From NCBI GenBank assembly GCA_036365455.1, contig JAWQUS010000004.1:3355501-3419500 (forward strand): a DNA stretch of 64,000 bases. The letters run 5' to 3'. This document shows positions 20,860 to 31,661 of the stretch, in pieces. A model generated the notes under the pieces. It had not been told where the DNA came from, did not search any database, and saw only the letters and a list, made by a program, of their open reading frames with translations. A program made the position numbers and the translations under genes. The first letter of the stretch is position 1; every line of letters starts with the position of its first letter. The stretch comes from Macrosoma leucophasiata. Taxonomy: Eukaryota; Arthropoda; Insecta; Lepidoptera; Hedylidae.

Positions 20860-21236
20860 GAAGCGCGCATGGCCCAGCGGCTGGTGTAGATCGTAAGCGA
20901 TCTGCTCGGTTAGGCACTACGGGCGCGGTCGGGTAGTGTGATGGGTGACCGCTAGTGGCAAATTAAATGCGCGTTTCCGTGCTTCGGAGGGCACGTTAAG
21001 CCGTCGGTCCCGGTTGCTATCGATGGATAGCAGTCGTTAAACCTTGTCGGAGGCCTAATGGGCGGTTTGAAAACATCCGACAGTGGGTTGGCCACTAACC
21101 CACCCACCTCCACCAATCCTCATTGGAGCAGCGTGGTGGAGTAAGCTCCAGGCCTCCCCCCAAAAAGGGGAGAGACTCGTGCCCAGCAGTGGGACGTATA
21201 ATGGGTTGCCATTATTTATTTATTATTATTATTATA
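20860..21236 (+). repeat. RepD SINE with 5S rRNA-like head
   Basis: The longest RepD copy. Positions 20921-20952 read 'gggcgcggtc', a short gap, and 'gatgggtgaccgc', matching the order and spacing of the insect 5S rRNA region around its Pol III box C ('gggcgcggtcagtacttgga' then 'tgggtgaccgcc', recalled from general knowledge). A downstream 'gtgcttcggagggcacgtta' stem-loop and 'ccagcagtgggacgtataat' tail end in ATT repeats. This fits a 5S-derived (SINE3-like) retroposon. It is not a 5S gene: the 5' half of 5S is absent. Confidence 0.7.
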
Positions 21237-21238
21237 CC

Positions 21239-22726
21239 TACAATGATTACAATGTAACCTCCAAATCTAATCGTATGTGTGGTCCCACGAAGACATCGCA
21301 ATTCGATTCGAGTTACATCGTGATATGTCAAAGCTTTCACAATTTTGAAAAACCGCTAACGGTTGACATTTCAAACAAACACCTGAGTATTCGATGAGCA
21401 CCTCACTTGTAATAGGGTAATGTTTTGTAATTTTGTTTAATAAAATACAGTCAAACATGGAATTCCAGCTAGAAAGGAGATGTTGCAAAAATGTATGGAC
21501 CTCCGGCCTATTGTACACAATAGGACGTTTTTTTACTGCATATTTTCACTTATTTAGCTTTGTTTGCAGTTACAAAACATTATTTTAAGTTAGAATTGCA
21601 ACTCAAAACCAACATGGCGAATATGGCAAACGATGTCATTTTGACATTTTCATTGTTTTCTTGACTATATAATACTTAGAGAAAAAAAGTAATATTTTCT
21701 AAATACAATTGAACTCGATTTTATGTGTTAAGACTAAACTAATCGATTTCCAGTAAAAAAAATCATCGGAACTTTAAATTGATCGATTTGATACATCGTT
21801 TTTTTTATAAATGTGATGCACTAGTAAGATATAGATAGCATTAGTTTTGTTTTATCTGCATAGGTACTATCCCAAGCGTCGGCTGTATCGCCGCCATGTT
21901 GAACATGGTTGAAAATGATAAAATCGTTTGAATTAAATGTGGTTGTAACTCTAAAATATTTTCTTAAATAAATTAATTGAATTTTTTTCGGATTCTTCTT
22001 TAATTTACTCATTTTTTGAGGACGTGTACAAACCAGAGCCGAGGTCGCAATATCTCCTTTTACTCATCGACCTAAGGAAAGTGACTTCGGCTTATTTCGG
22101 GTCTTTAGAACGTGTCATCTTCCGCGCCCGTATATCCGCGGAGCCATGCGCGCTTCACTTTCGCTAATGACTACTAATTGCGTTTCAATTTCTGAACTGC
22201 TATTATTTCGTTTCATTTGTTTATGGATCAGCGCGTGTGAAAGAACGAGTCGAAGCATTAGCGCTAAGTGATACGCTGCTTTAGACGACACGACGTAAAC
22301 GTTTAGTAAAATGTCGAACTTTACGTTGGTGTTAAACTGGATATTTGTAAAAAATATGTAAACATTGAAACATCAAAGTGTGCCCCACACAGTGATACCG
22401 TAAAATTAATAAAGTGTCGGAAACTTGTTTAGAAGGGGTTCCCTATATTTCAGTTGAGTCTAGAGTTTTGACGGACATAAGTTTTGTTATTTTCCTAATA
22501 ACTTTTTTGTTAAAATTCCACTCATTTTCTTCACAATAGGCGAGTGAAAATGAAAAATAAAAAATATGTATATTTCCAATGAAGAATATTAATCCCAATA
22601 GGCCATTTCGAACATAACATTTATTTTATTGACGAGGGTTAGTGACGTTTTCAACATTTACATTCTCAACATTTATCATCTCTTTCTTCTTCATTTTCAT
22701 AATCACATAATTTCGTTATAGATGGC
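21239..22726. other. Stretch with no recognised feature
   Basis: 1.5 kb. A short 'cggagccatgcgcgcttcac' near 22138 recalls the reversed start of RepD but is too short to call. Small frames at 21267-21518 and 21821-22012 lack domains. Confidence 0.45.
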
Positions 22727-22870
22727 GAATATTATAGAGGCCTAAAAAGACCAAAACTGACCTGCTGCATGAAGAGAGTGAATATAGCAGAGGTTAGGGA
22801 GATGTGTAAGAACCGAAATATTTAGCACTCCACGCCTACCTCGTTAGGGACAGCGTGAAGACATAAATAT
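22727..22870 (+). pseudogene. RepF: LINE RT C-terminal remnant, internally deleted
   Basis: 'gaggcctaaaaagaccaaaa' (RGLKRPK) joins to 'tgcatgaagagagtgaatat' (CMKRVNI) and ends 'cgttagggacagcgtgaaga'. Compared with 39474-39776 the DQIGRVL..RNRR segment is deleted and a stop is present. Confidence 0.6.
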
Positions 22871-23171
22871 AATAACATTACAATTTTGTTATTTTTACGC
22901 GTAAAGATTTTTTGCTTTTTTGAACGCGTACATACTGATTTTATTTTTAGCATCTACCCACGGTACCCTACGAAGCCCGGGCTAAGGGTGTGTTTACACT
23001 GGAAGCAGGCAAGTTTAATGCCATATTTATTTACGTTCGAATATAATGCAGGAATGGTGGCACGTGTTCTGGGTCGAGGGACGCGTCATAAAATTTTCTG
23101 GAATCCGTACATCTGGTGCGTGTTTTAGTTGTACACAATGCCCTTGATAAAATGTCACCTGACGTTGAAGA

Positions 23172-23271
23172 AATATATTCTAAGGGAAGACACAGACTAA
23201 AGATATTTAAGCCGGAATCTGAATATATTCTAAGGGAAGACACAGACTAAAGATATTTAAGCCGAAATCTG
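23172..23271 (+). repeat. Tandem duplication, 2 x 50 bp
   Basis: Units 23172-23221 and 23222-23271 differ at a single base (ccggaatc / ccgaaatc). Such identity in neutral DNA implies a recent event. Confidence 0.95.
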
Positions 23272-23344
23272 TATGTCGACCTAAGTAGGTAGACTTACTT
23301 TTTTATGTTATGAAGTGGTAACAGAAAAACAAAGTATTCTACAC

Positions 23345-23580
23345 TTTTTATTTAATGAAGGTCGCAAACAGGCATGCAGTTCACATTGATGTTCATCTCA
23401 TCAGATAACTGCAACCTGAAGACATCTTTACAAAAACCAACGGTCAAAATGCAGATACGCTGCCACTCCTGAGACTTCAATTATGTCTCTGTCATAGTTA
23501 TTGCGAAGAATCTATCCCGAACACGACAAGGCTGAACACCACACAATTTGGCGGCAGATACATCAGGTAATGCGGTGCCG
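23345..23580 (-). repeat. RepA (type II), degraded
   Basis: Antisense from 'tttttatttaatgaaggtcg' to 'ggcggcagatacatcaggta'. 'gtcatagttattgcg' replaces 'gtgatagttattacg'. The head is lost. Confidence 0.75.
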
Positions 23581-25429
23581 CTCGCTGCTGTGGTAAGGAG
23601 GTGGCTGGGAAAGAGGTGTATCCTCCTGAGTTCCAGAGTTACTTTTTTTCGAGATTTTTATTGAGTCTATTATATTACGATTCTTAAGGAAGACTTAGTA
23701 CAGGAAAAATAGTAGCAAAAATCCAGTGCTGGAAAATCTGGATTTTCACTACGTCCTTTACAAAGGACAACGGAATCGAATCGAGTTGTCTTTTGTAAAG
23801 CACATAAAATATTTTTGTTCAGATTGTGGGGATTTTAAGACATTTAACAATAAATTAAAGGAAGTTAAGTTCTGTTTTCATTATCATTTTATTATAATAC
23901 TCTTTAAAATCAACTAAAAATATACTCTTGGTAGCTACTACATAATATATGGTAATTAATTGAAATAATACACTTGTTTGAGTTATTAAATGTACTTTAA
24001 TAATATAACTTGATTAATGAATTATTAATGTTTTGAGAGCACGTGCGGAGCTCTTGATAGTAATACGCGAACTGTCTTGAATTACGAAATATATAAAAGA
24101 ATGTCAATTAAATGATATAAAATACCGCGCGTCAGGTAAAAATTCTTGATGTGTATAATGATACGATTGCACTGTACATGCTCCCGAGGGCAAAAGGTAT
24201 GTGATAGATGTGGTTATCATGAGTAACAAGATGAAGCCATTGCAATGCCAACAAATCAAGAAATCTGACGATTCTCTGTACGAATTTGGGTATCGCAATT
24301 TCGGGGTAGTGCACTTGTCCACCTGATGAATCTTTGTAATTTTTCACTTTACAAATCATAACTGTTAGTTTTACGATATTCCGAACGCGCCCACACTCTA
24401 AACACTTGACGAAGGGGAAGGGAGCTGGATTGCATCTCCCTTACCATCGGATGTTGAGAAAGCTTCTTGAAGCAAACCCGACGTATTAACAGCTCCAAGA
24501 ATCAATACAATCGCTTACACGACATAAATTGCAGAATACTGGTGTATGTCGTGAAAAGATACTTCTTGAAATACATTTTGAATTTTACCAGTGAAAGTTA
24601 ATGATTCTCATTGTGTTTCATTAGGTCAATGTCTTGTTTGTATTGGTTAGCAAAACTAAAGTATTCACAAGATACCCGATCCCGCTGATATCCCCGCGCT
24701 TACGTCGTCTTGTCTCCCGACGTGAGCTGGAGTGTTGACTTAGCAACAGATGATTATAATAATATAATACCGTGTATTCATGTTTAAATCGCGATGATGT
24801 AACGTCACACAATGTATTGTCCTTTAAATTAGTGCAAAATAATAATTGTTCCAGATCCTTAATATGTTTATCGCTTGCTTTAGTGCCCTGCCAATATGGA
24901 TTGGAATAGACGCCGGATCTTCTTGGAAATCATCTCTAGAATAATCAAACTTGGATTCTATTAAGGTCTAGATGATGTTAGCCTCCCTCAGTGCTAAAAT
25001 CAAAAGAAAAACGTACTATGTACTATATAAAGTACAGGAGGACACAGACGTAAAAAAATATAAATTAATACTGTTGTACTTTGTACAGTACATAGGAATT
25101 AAACGCAACGTTTCTGGGTAATTAACAGTTTTGAGTAAGATATAGCACTCTAAACTTCGAGATTGAACTAAAATATAGTTAATTAATTTTAAATTAATTA
25201 TATTTTATTGTAAAATATTAAGATAAATACAAATTAACTTACGTCTGCGGGGACGCACGCTAGCACATCTGCCTTCCACCGCCATTTTTAAAAACAAATA
25301 GATTGTTTTTGACATTTGAACTCTAGAACATTATCTCGATAGGCCAATAAATATCGCAAGTAGAATATTTCCTTCGTTCAAAAACCAATATGTACACAAT
25401 ATTTTTTTACTTCTTACGTACTATGGAAA
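23581..25429. other. Stretch with no recognised feature
   Basis: 1.85 kb of mostly AT-rich sequence. Two overlapping antisense frames (24104-24322, 24132-24359) and one at 24621-24812 have no known motif. An AT-rich palindromic run lies near 25165-25205. Confidence 0.5.
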
Positions 25430-25880
25430 GTACAGATGTACCCAGGAGGGTATGGGTGTGTCGTTGGCCCTGCACCCTATCCCCAGCCGCCTAGCGGTGG
25501 TCCCGCCGTCAGATAGGGACGTGATGGGGTCACGGGGGGGCAGTTGAGGGTCAGTTCATACCTGACACTCCCGTTCCCCCGGGACCGGACTGTGTCCCCC
25601 TGGACGCCTCCATCCGAGCGTCTTAGCACGCCTGGAGTTGTGAGTGGCCGGGTCAAGGACCTTCGGGCGCCGGACTACCGGATGTCTATCGCCAAAATGA
25701 AGAAGTCCGAGGAGGGCTCGGAAATGGGCAGTCGCCGGTGGGGTCACGGATGTATGGAATGACGGACGAGTCGGAACACCCAGGGGTTTCAGGGGTTTTC
25801 AGTGGGTAGACGGATGTCTTTTCCCGGTGTTTCACATAACCCACCCCTCTCCCCAAGGTTGGGTATGCGTAATGCACCAT
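25430..25880 (-). repeat. GC-rich block, probable retroelement fragment
   Basis: About 450 bp far richer in GC than its surroundings, with a 122-codon antisense frame (25686-26054) reading 'SVIPYIRDPTGDCPFPSPP' and ending 'SFWR'. I cannot place it in a protein family. The composition and proline-rich text look like the GC-rich untranslated or gag-like part of a lepidopteran retroelement. Orientation is inferred from this frame only. Confidence 0.4.
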
Positions 25881-25896
25881 CTCATTATAAAAAAAA

Positions 25897-25953
25897 TGGT
25901 AATGCGGCGGTGCATACGCTTTCGAGTTCTTACACTTGCACTCTACCACTAGT
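25897..25953 (-). repeat. RepA head fragment
   Basis: Antisense 'ggtaatgcggcggtgcatac' to 'ctctaccactagt'. Only the first 57 bp of the element remain, directly beside the GC-rich block. Confidence 0.65.
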
Positions 25954-26654
25954 AAAATGACAAGTATCTCATTGACCCAACCCAACAGGATTAATATTAA
26001 CAAAATGAGCTTACTTGTTATAATTTGTAAATAAAACTTAATTTTTAAAAACATCGCATTATTTGTTTCACCACGACTTAAAGTTTATCCGTTGGGTTTA
26101 ATTTAGTACAGCATCAAGTTGTATTGCTCGCACCGCGGTGTCAAGTTCCGAGGGTTGCTATCAAAGAAACCGTCTGTTTTAACAGCAACATTGTTGCAGC
26201 GTAAGTCACAAGCGACAGCGGTTTGACTTCGGCGAACTCAGATACGCAGGTAAATGGACATAGTCGGACGGTCAAAATCGGAGGAAAGAAGAGAAAAACT
26301 CTTTTCTAAAAGTATATGAGTATAGCGTAGATAAATAAACTCTTCTAAACTAAGTGAATACGTACAATTCTGAATGAAATTGAAGAGAAGGAAGAAGCGA
26401 AATTCTGCCTCTAAAACTCTATCACTCACAAGTTTATCCCTCTTTCAAGGACGCAAAAAGTATTCCCGTGAATATTAAATAAAAGAAACTCGACGTTTAA
26501 TAGAATCAACTAACTTACAGACAAGTTTAGTCTTCTGACATTAATTTTGTTGTAAACATTATCATTATTTGTTTTGTTAATTTAATGGAATACATTAGGT
26601 GGACCTTTGCTGACAGATCGACACTTTTCTGGATTAGATATTTTACTTCATCGT
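25954..26654. other. Stretch with no recognised feature
   Basis: No shared repeat. The 63-codon antisense frame at 26238-26429 has no domain. Confidence 0.45.
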
Positions 26655-26756
26655 AAATGAGGTGATGAGGCATGTCAGAGGTATGTCAGGACCGGGATAT
26701 CTAGCGCTCTATACTCTCTGCCTACCCCGTTAGCGACCTGGCGTGAAGATACATTC
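26655..26756 (+). pseudogene. RepF 3' remnant
   Basis: 'tgtcaggaccgggatatcta', 'ctctgcctaccccgttagc' and 'gacctggcgtgaagataca' match the end of 39474-39776. Only the last 30 or so codons and the tail are present. Confidence 0.65.
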
Positions 26757-26845
26757 ATACTTCATCGTCATTTTGCCTAATTCGATACTTGTATTCATTG
26801 GCTACTTTGCTGAATTCGACACTGTATGGCATCAACTATTTTGTA

Positions 26846-26909
26846 ATACAGAGACACAAAAACAAAATTCAGATGCAATACCTCATTATGCACCTCTGAG
26901 GTCCAATTA
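26846..26909 (-). repeat. Possible RepA middle fragment
   Basis: 'acaaaattcagatgcaatac' and 'cctctgaggtcc' follow RepA antisense order. It is short and diverged. Confidence 0.3.
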
Positions 26910-27232
26910 TTTTAACTCATTTAGTGGCCGAGAAAGAAGGCAATGCTGCCTAAACTATCAACGCTTATAATAAAGGATAAGAAATAATACCTCCAACTTT
27001 GGCTACCCGCTACATCTTTCAAGTTGGGCCAATCAGCCTGCGCGTTGGTATAAACGTTCAATTAGCCCCTAATTACCCGAGCAACGCCAGGTTGTGTGCT
27101 GCACTGTTTTGATATTATCTTGTAACCCGATCGCTACTGAAATAGAACTGGTACACAATTGCGTTATCGATCATTTTATTTGCTTTGAAAAAAAATTTTT
27201 CTTTATCACGTCACATGCTTGGTGAGCGCGTA

Positions 27233-27390
27233 TTTTTATGTAAGGCAGACAAACGAGTATGCAGATCACATTGATGTTAAGTGATGATTGCAGCCTATAG
27301 ACACTTACACAAAGACCGGAGGTTAAAATGCAGATGCATACATGATGTTAGTTGTTTTGTCTCTGTGATTGTTAGTACGGGTCCAAACAT
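27233..27390 (-). repeat. RepA 3' half (type II)
   Basis: Antisense from the T run through 'gtgatgattgcagcctatag' to 'ctgtgattgttagtacgggt'. The next element (27419) starts 28 bp later. Confidence 0.75.
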
Positions 27391-27418
27391 AATTATAATT
27401 ATGGTTAATTTTATTATA

Positions 27419-27682
27419 TTGTAGCGTCACATTAATAGGCATTATAATATGAACGTTTATATTATAATGCCTATTAATGTGAAGCTACATCAAAGCGCAT
27501 ATTAAAAAAAAAAAAATTTTTTTTTTGTGATCATCGGAATTTACAGAGTTACATTTTTACGGTTACTTTAGGCGGGTTGCGGTGCGTGTGCGCGGCACTA
27601 GGGTTACGGGGCAACTGACGACGCAACGCTAAGCTAAGCTTGCGACTTTTATATTATAATGCCTATTAATGTGACGCTACAA
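27419..27682. mobile_element. Small DNA element with perfect 32-bp terminal inverted repeats
   Basis: Left end 27419-27450 ('ttgtagcgtcacattaatag' onward) is the exact complement of the right end 27651-27682. A third copy at 27459-27488 lies 8 nt from the left repeat in opposite orientation, so the left end folds into its own hairpin. The interior has a poly(A)/poly(T) fold and no ORF. Flanks suggest a TA or TATA duplication. Confidence 0.8.
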
Positions 27683-27718
27683 TATATATTTTTTATATCG
27701 ACCCAAAGTCTAGCTAAG

Positions 27719-28035
27719 GTCTAACGTCTTACGCATCTACATTGTAATTTGTAGTTTATTTACACGTTTATAGGCTGCATTATTCACTCACCATAGTCAC
27801 TATCAATGTGAACTACACGCTTGTTTTCCAGTTTCATGTCATTCAAAATGATAAGAACTATATCCAGCCGTTACTTACAAGACCATTAAAAAACAGTATG
27901 ATTACAATACAGTATAAGGTACAACCGAAGGTAGGTAATAAACCGCGATCTCGCTGTCGACTTGTATAATTCGTGACTGGCTTTTGAACTGCGTGGCTCC
28001 TGTGCTGCCAGGAGGTAGGGCTGTCAATATGATTA
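27719..28035 (+). repeat. Local duplication copy 1 (RepA end plus unique sequence)
   Basis: A degraded sense RepA end (27719-27849, 'ataggctgcattattcact' and 'tatcaatgtgaactacacgc') followed by 'gataagaac..' and then 'ggtacaaccgaaggtaggta' to 'gtgctgccaggaggtagggc'. The same combination is at 28737-28965. Confidence 0.65.
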
Positions 28036-28113
28036 TCATAATTATATTAATCATAAATAAACAAAATATTCTTTATTAAAGAGACGTATAAAAAATAGAA
28101 TACAAAAAATACG

Positions 28114-28385
28114 TTTTTTTTTTAAATGGGGTTGCAGTTTAAAAAAAAAACACATTCATGCAGTTCACCTTGATGTTAAGTGATGACTGCCGCTTAAAGA
28201 CACCCTCACGAGGACCACTCCTGAGCTCTACGGTGTTATGCCTCTGTGCGGGTAATTACAGGGCCGTACATTACCACCTGACCGAAACACGATAGTGCTG
28301 AACACTACCATTTAGCGGTAAGTATATAAGGTAATGCGGTGGTACCTACGTCTGCGAGCACCGTCACTGGAGCTCTACCACCAGT
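28114..28385 (-). repeat. RepA, nearly full length (type I)
   Basis: Antisense from a T run to 'ctctaccaccagt'. The part between 'caaagacc' and 'ccactcctgag' is shortened by about 25 bp. It sits between the two local duplication copies. Confidence 0.85.
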
Positions 28386-28506
28386 AAATAACGTATGATA
28401 TTAATATATTAAAAAAGAAGCGATTGCCGGCCTTGTGGCTGAGGCAGCGATTTTTTAATTCCACTACCAATTAATACAAAAGACACTATGATAAACAGAC
28501 AAACAG

Positions 28507-28571
28507 TAGGGTGTATCGCTTAACCGAGTAGGTCGCTTACCATCTACACCAGCCGCGGGGCCATGCGCGTT
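28507..28571 (-). repeat. RepD 5' fragment
   Basis: 'gcttaaccgagtaggtcgct', 'accatctacaccagccg' and 'ggccatgcgcg' are the reversed first 65 bp of RepD. The 5S-like box is cut off. Confidence 0.6.
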
Positions 28572-28736
28572 TACTAATTTTGTAACCTAAAAACATTAAA
28601 ATACATGTTATTCAACAGAAGGTGAACACACACGATACGTATTTAAGTTACAGAAGTACAGCCCAATAATTTCGACTGAGTTGACACATCATTAAGTAAA
28701 CAGCTTAAGTAAGCAAACTTGTAGCTTTTATCTAGA

Positions 28737-28965
28737 TATCTATAGACAACAGTATTGCCTTAATGCCCATCAATTTGAACTGCATGGTTGTGTACCATTC
28801 ACAATATAAAAAAATACAGATAAAAACGGTATAATAATAACAATACAGTTTATGGTACAGCCGAAGGTAAGTAATAACTCGCGATCTCGCTATCGACTCG
28901 TATAATTCGTGACTAGCTTTTGAAGTGCGTAGCTCCTGCGCTGCCAGGGACTAGGGTTGTTAAGA
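28737..28965 (+). repeat. Local duplication copy 2
   Basis: Counterpart of 27719-28035: a RepA end with 'tttgaactgcatggttgtgt' and A run, then 'ggtacagccgaaggtaagta' to 'cgctgccagggactagggt'. Confidence 0.65.
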
Positions 28966-28974
28966 TTATTAATA

Positions 28975-29333
28975 TAACATAATAATAATAGTTTTACGGA
29001 TGTAGTTCTGTTTCTACGAAGACTAATTTGTCATATATTTATTTCTTACTAGCTATAATAAAAAAATCTTGCTTGATAACTTAGTATAATGTAACTGACT
29101 GTCCTGGTGATCGTAACATCTTAGCGGTACAAACAATAGTTTGCAAGAATTCACAACCTTTTTTTGCACTAGCCAAACACACAAAAAATGTGTAAGCATC
29201 GGTGAAGCAGGTGAGGTTTGTTTACGAATAATATGACACGAGAATTTCAAATATGTATTAGAAAAATGATTGTAATGACACGTTGTTATATGTATACTGT
29301 TTCCGTGGTAAATAATTGAAAAATAATATGCGA
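28975..29333. other. Stretch with no recognised feature
   Basis: AT-rich. The 103-codon antisense frame at 29053-29364 has no domain and overlaps the next RepA fragment. Confidence 0.4.
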
Positions 29334-29428
29334 TTTTTTTTAATGTAAAGAAGATGGCAATCAATCTCGCAGTTCATATGGATGTTAAGTGATGACTGCA
29401 ACCTATAAGCATCTACATAAAAACCCGA
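29334..29428 (-). repeat. RepA 3' fragment
   Basis: Antisense T run, 'cagttcatatggatgttaag', 'tgatgactgcaacctata', ending about 'cataaaaacc' (type II-like). Confidence 0.7.
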
Positions 29429-30003
29429 TAAATCCGGAAATATTTTAATACGGTTTTATTGTACTGATTTTATTAAATCATCTACCAAGCCTCGCCAACC
29501 CTAACGTCTCAAACACTTTTTGCCACCGATATCTAATGACAAAGGCATCATTATCTAATCATGGCTTGTCGGTTTTTATATACTGGTTTGGCAAATAAAA
29601 GACCAAATACACCGATGTGGTCTCAACCGATTTCAGAGGAGGTAACTGTTTGTCTGCGGTTTGGGTAAGTTGGTGTTTTTTAATGCAGTTTCATTAAATC
29701 GTGCTCTAAGTGTGACTAAGCAGTTTACGGTGATGTTTTGTTACTCTAGTCACGCTACAATACCATTATGGATTGATCTGATGAATTAAGTTTGTCTTGG
29801 TTAAGTTTAATAGAGTAAATTAGCTTGGTAGGGTAAATTAACGACATAAGAGACCGTCAAGGGTAGTGGCAAGTTAGCGACTGTCCTGATGTAGTCAATG
29901 TTCATAAATGAACTACTTTTTTTCAGGTGGCCCACATGATTGTCTGTCAACCTTTTAACAAAAAAAATGTTCCATCGATCAAACACGGACTTAACCTAGC
30001 AGA
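29429..30003. other. Stretch with no recognised feature
   Basis: No shared repeat or coding signal. Confidence 0.45.
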
Positions 30004-30228
30004 ATTACCTAATTTATTTGCCGCTAAATGGTAGTGTTCAGCACTGTCGTGTGCCGGTTAAATGGCAAAGTATGGCCCCGTAATAACTATCACAGAGACG
30101 TTACAACTTAGGTCTCAAGGTTCGCATCTGCATTTTGACCTCTGGTTTTTGTCTTGGTGTCTATATACTGTAGTCGTCACTTAACATCAATGTGAACTGC
30201 ATGCTTGTTTGCCACCCTCAATACGTGT
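30004..30228 (+). repeat. RepA lacking head (type II)
   Basis: Sense from 'acctaatttatttgccgcta' through 'gccccgtaataactatcaca' to 'cttgtttgccaccctcaata'. The A tail is eroded to 'cgtgtaaa'. Confidence 0.8.
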
Positions 30229-30277
30229 AAAAGCAGGTTAATATATCTGGCTTCCCATTACGACGATGATTGTGTAA

Positions 30278-30459
30278 CTCCTTTCTACTGAATGATGTCC
30301 ACTTCTGGACTATGGCTTTCCTCAAAGATTTGTAGGTCATTTTGGGGAGTATATGTCATAATTGCCACGCTTGGCATGCGGATTGGCGATCGCAGACGTG
30401 GTAGCTTTATCGCGGGAATCTGATGTCAATCCTGCGTTATTGTATTAACCGCACAATTC
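30278..30459 (-). repeat. RepC copy
   Basis: 'gtccacttctggactatgg' and 'gccacgcttggcatgcggat' followed by 'ggcgatcgcagacgtggtag'. It lies between two RepA copies, as at 7.7-8.4 kb. Confidence 0.6.
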
Positions 30460-30483
30460 GAAAGGTGTGACCGCCTTTTTTCC

Positions 30484-30750
30484 TTTTTATGTTATGAAGG
30501 TGACAAAAAGCATGCAGCTCACGTTAAGTGACGACTGCAGTCTATTGACACCTAGACAAAAACCAGAGGTCAAAATGCAGATGTGAACCCTGAGACCTAA
30601 GTAGTTACGTCTCTGTGATAGTTATTACGGGGCCATACATCACTATATCACCGGAACACGGCAGTTCTGAACACTACCATATGGCGGCAGATAGATTAGG
30701 TAATGCGGTGGTGCCTACGCCCGCGAGCTCAGTCTCCAGAGACCACCAGT
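30484..30750 (-). repeat. RepA, nearly full length (type II)
   Basis: Antisense from 'tttttatgttatgaaggtga' to 'gagaccaccagt'. It has the type II middle ('gtgatagttattacggggcc') but a type I-like 'gcccgcgagctc' head, so it may be a recombinant or an intermediate. Confidence 0.8.
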
Positions 30751-30780
30751 CTTCATGATTAACTTCCATTAATCATGAAG
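30751..30780. repeat. 12-bp-stem hairpin at RepA 5' border
   Basis: 'cttcatgattaa' and 'ttaatcatgaag' are exact complements with a 6-nt loop, immediately after the RepA border. Confidence 0.7.
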
Positions 30781-31457
30781 ATGCACGGGTCAAACACAGG
30801 ACCTAACGTACTAGAAGGTTACTAGAACCGAGTGAATAAACTACTAATCGTATTTATCAACATATCTGACATCACATTACAGCAATGATTGTTGTTTAAT
30901 TCCCTTCAACTAACGTGTTCCAAGTATGTCTGTATGTCAGCATAATTTACTTGGCACAGCAGAACCTTGAACAGTCGTGCCATACATATTGTTCGGGTAC
31001 ACACAATTATTTATCAATTTAAGTCATCAAGACTACACTTACCGTAGGTGCAGTAATCATGTCGATTAGGGAAATCGTTTTTAAAATCGTAATCATCAAA
31101 TGCACGTGTGCAACGGGCTTGGATGAGCTTTTGTTTCGAAGTGATATACCATTCAAGCGTGATAAAATAAAAGATTGAACTTAAAAGAAATAAGCAACTT
31201 TAACGTATAAAACTAGTTAAGAATAAGATCTAATTATTATTGACTGATTGTAGACATTTTTGACATTGTATTATTTGACATAAATATTATTTTGACATTA
31301 TTTACATAATAAAAAGTTAAAACTAAACTAAAAACAACATGCGTCTAAAAATTCCGCATCACTGCCTTCCTGTGTTATGATACCCAGAAGGCTGGCAGCA
31401 TTGCCTCGTTGGATGGCAATGCTGATTCTTTGACCTAAAAATTAGCCAGCAACTTTA
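30781..31457. other. Stretch with no recognised feature
   Basis: AT-rich spacer between RepA and RepD. Confidence 0.4.
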
Positions 31458-31661
31458 ACTGGTGTAGATCGTAAGTGATCTACTCGGTTAAGCGATAAGG
31501 GCGCGGTCGGGTGTGTGATGGGTTACCGCTAGTGGCAAATTAAAATGCGCGTTTCCGTGCTTCGGAAGGCACGTTAAGCCGTCGGTCCCGGTTGCTATCG
31601 ATAGAAATTAATCGTTAAACCTTGGCGGAGGCCTTATGGGCGGTTTGAAAACATCTGAATT
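31458..31661 (+). repeat. RepD, 3'-truncated
   Basis: From 'actggtgtagatcgtaagtg' through the 5S-like 'gggcgcggtc..gtgatgggttaccgc' (31499-31528) and 'gtgcttcggaaggcacgtta' to 'ggcggtttgaaaacatctga'. The tail is missing and box C carries one change (ggttacc). Confidence 0.75.

Noticed and set aside
20921..20952. 5S rRNA gene
   Set aside because: Only the box C region matches and the element ends in an ATT tail, with copies elsewhere. It is a SINE, not a gene.
22121..22151. RepD 5' fragment
   Set aside because: About 20 bp of similarity only.
23731..23917. 63-codon frame with a possible protein
   Set aside because: Lysine/asparagine-rich AT sequence with no domain.
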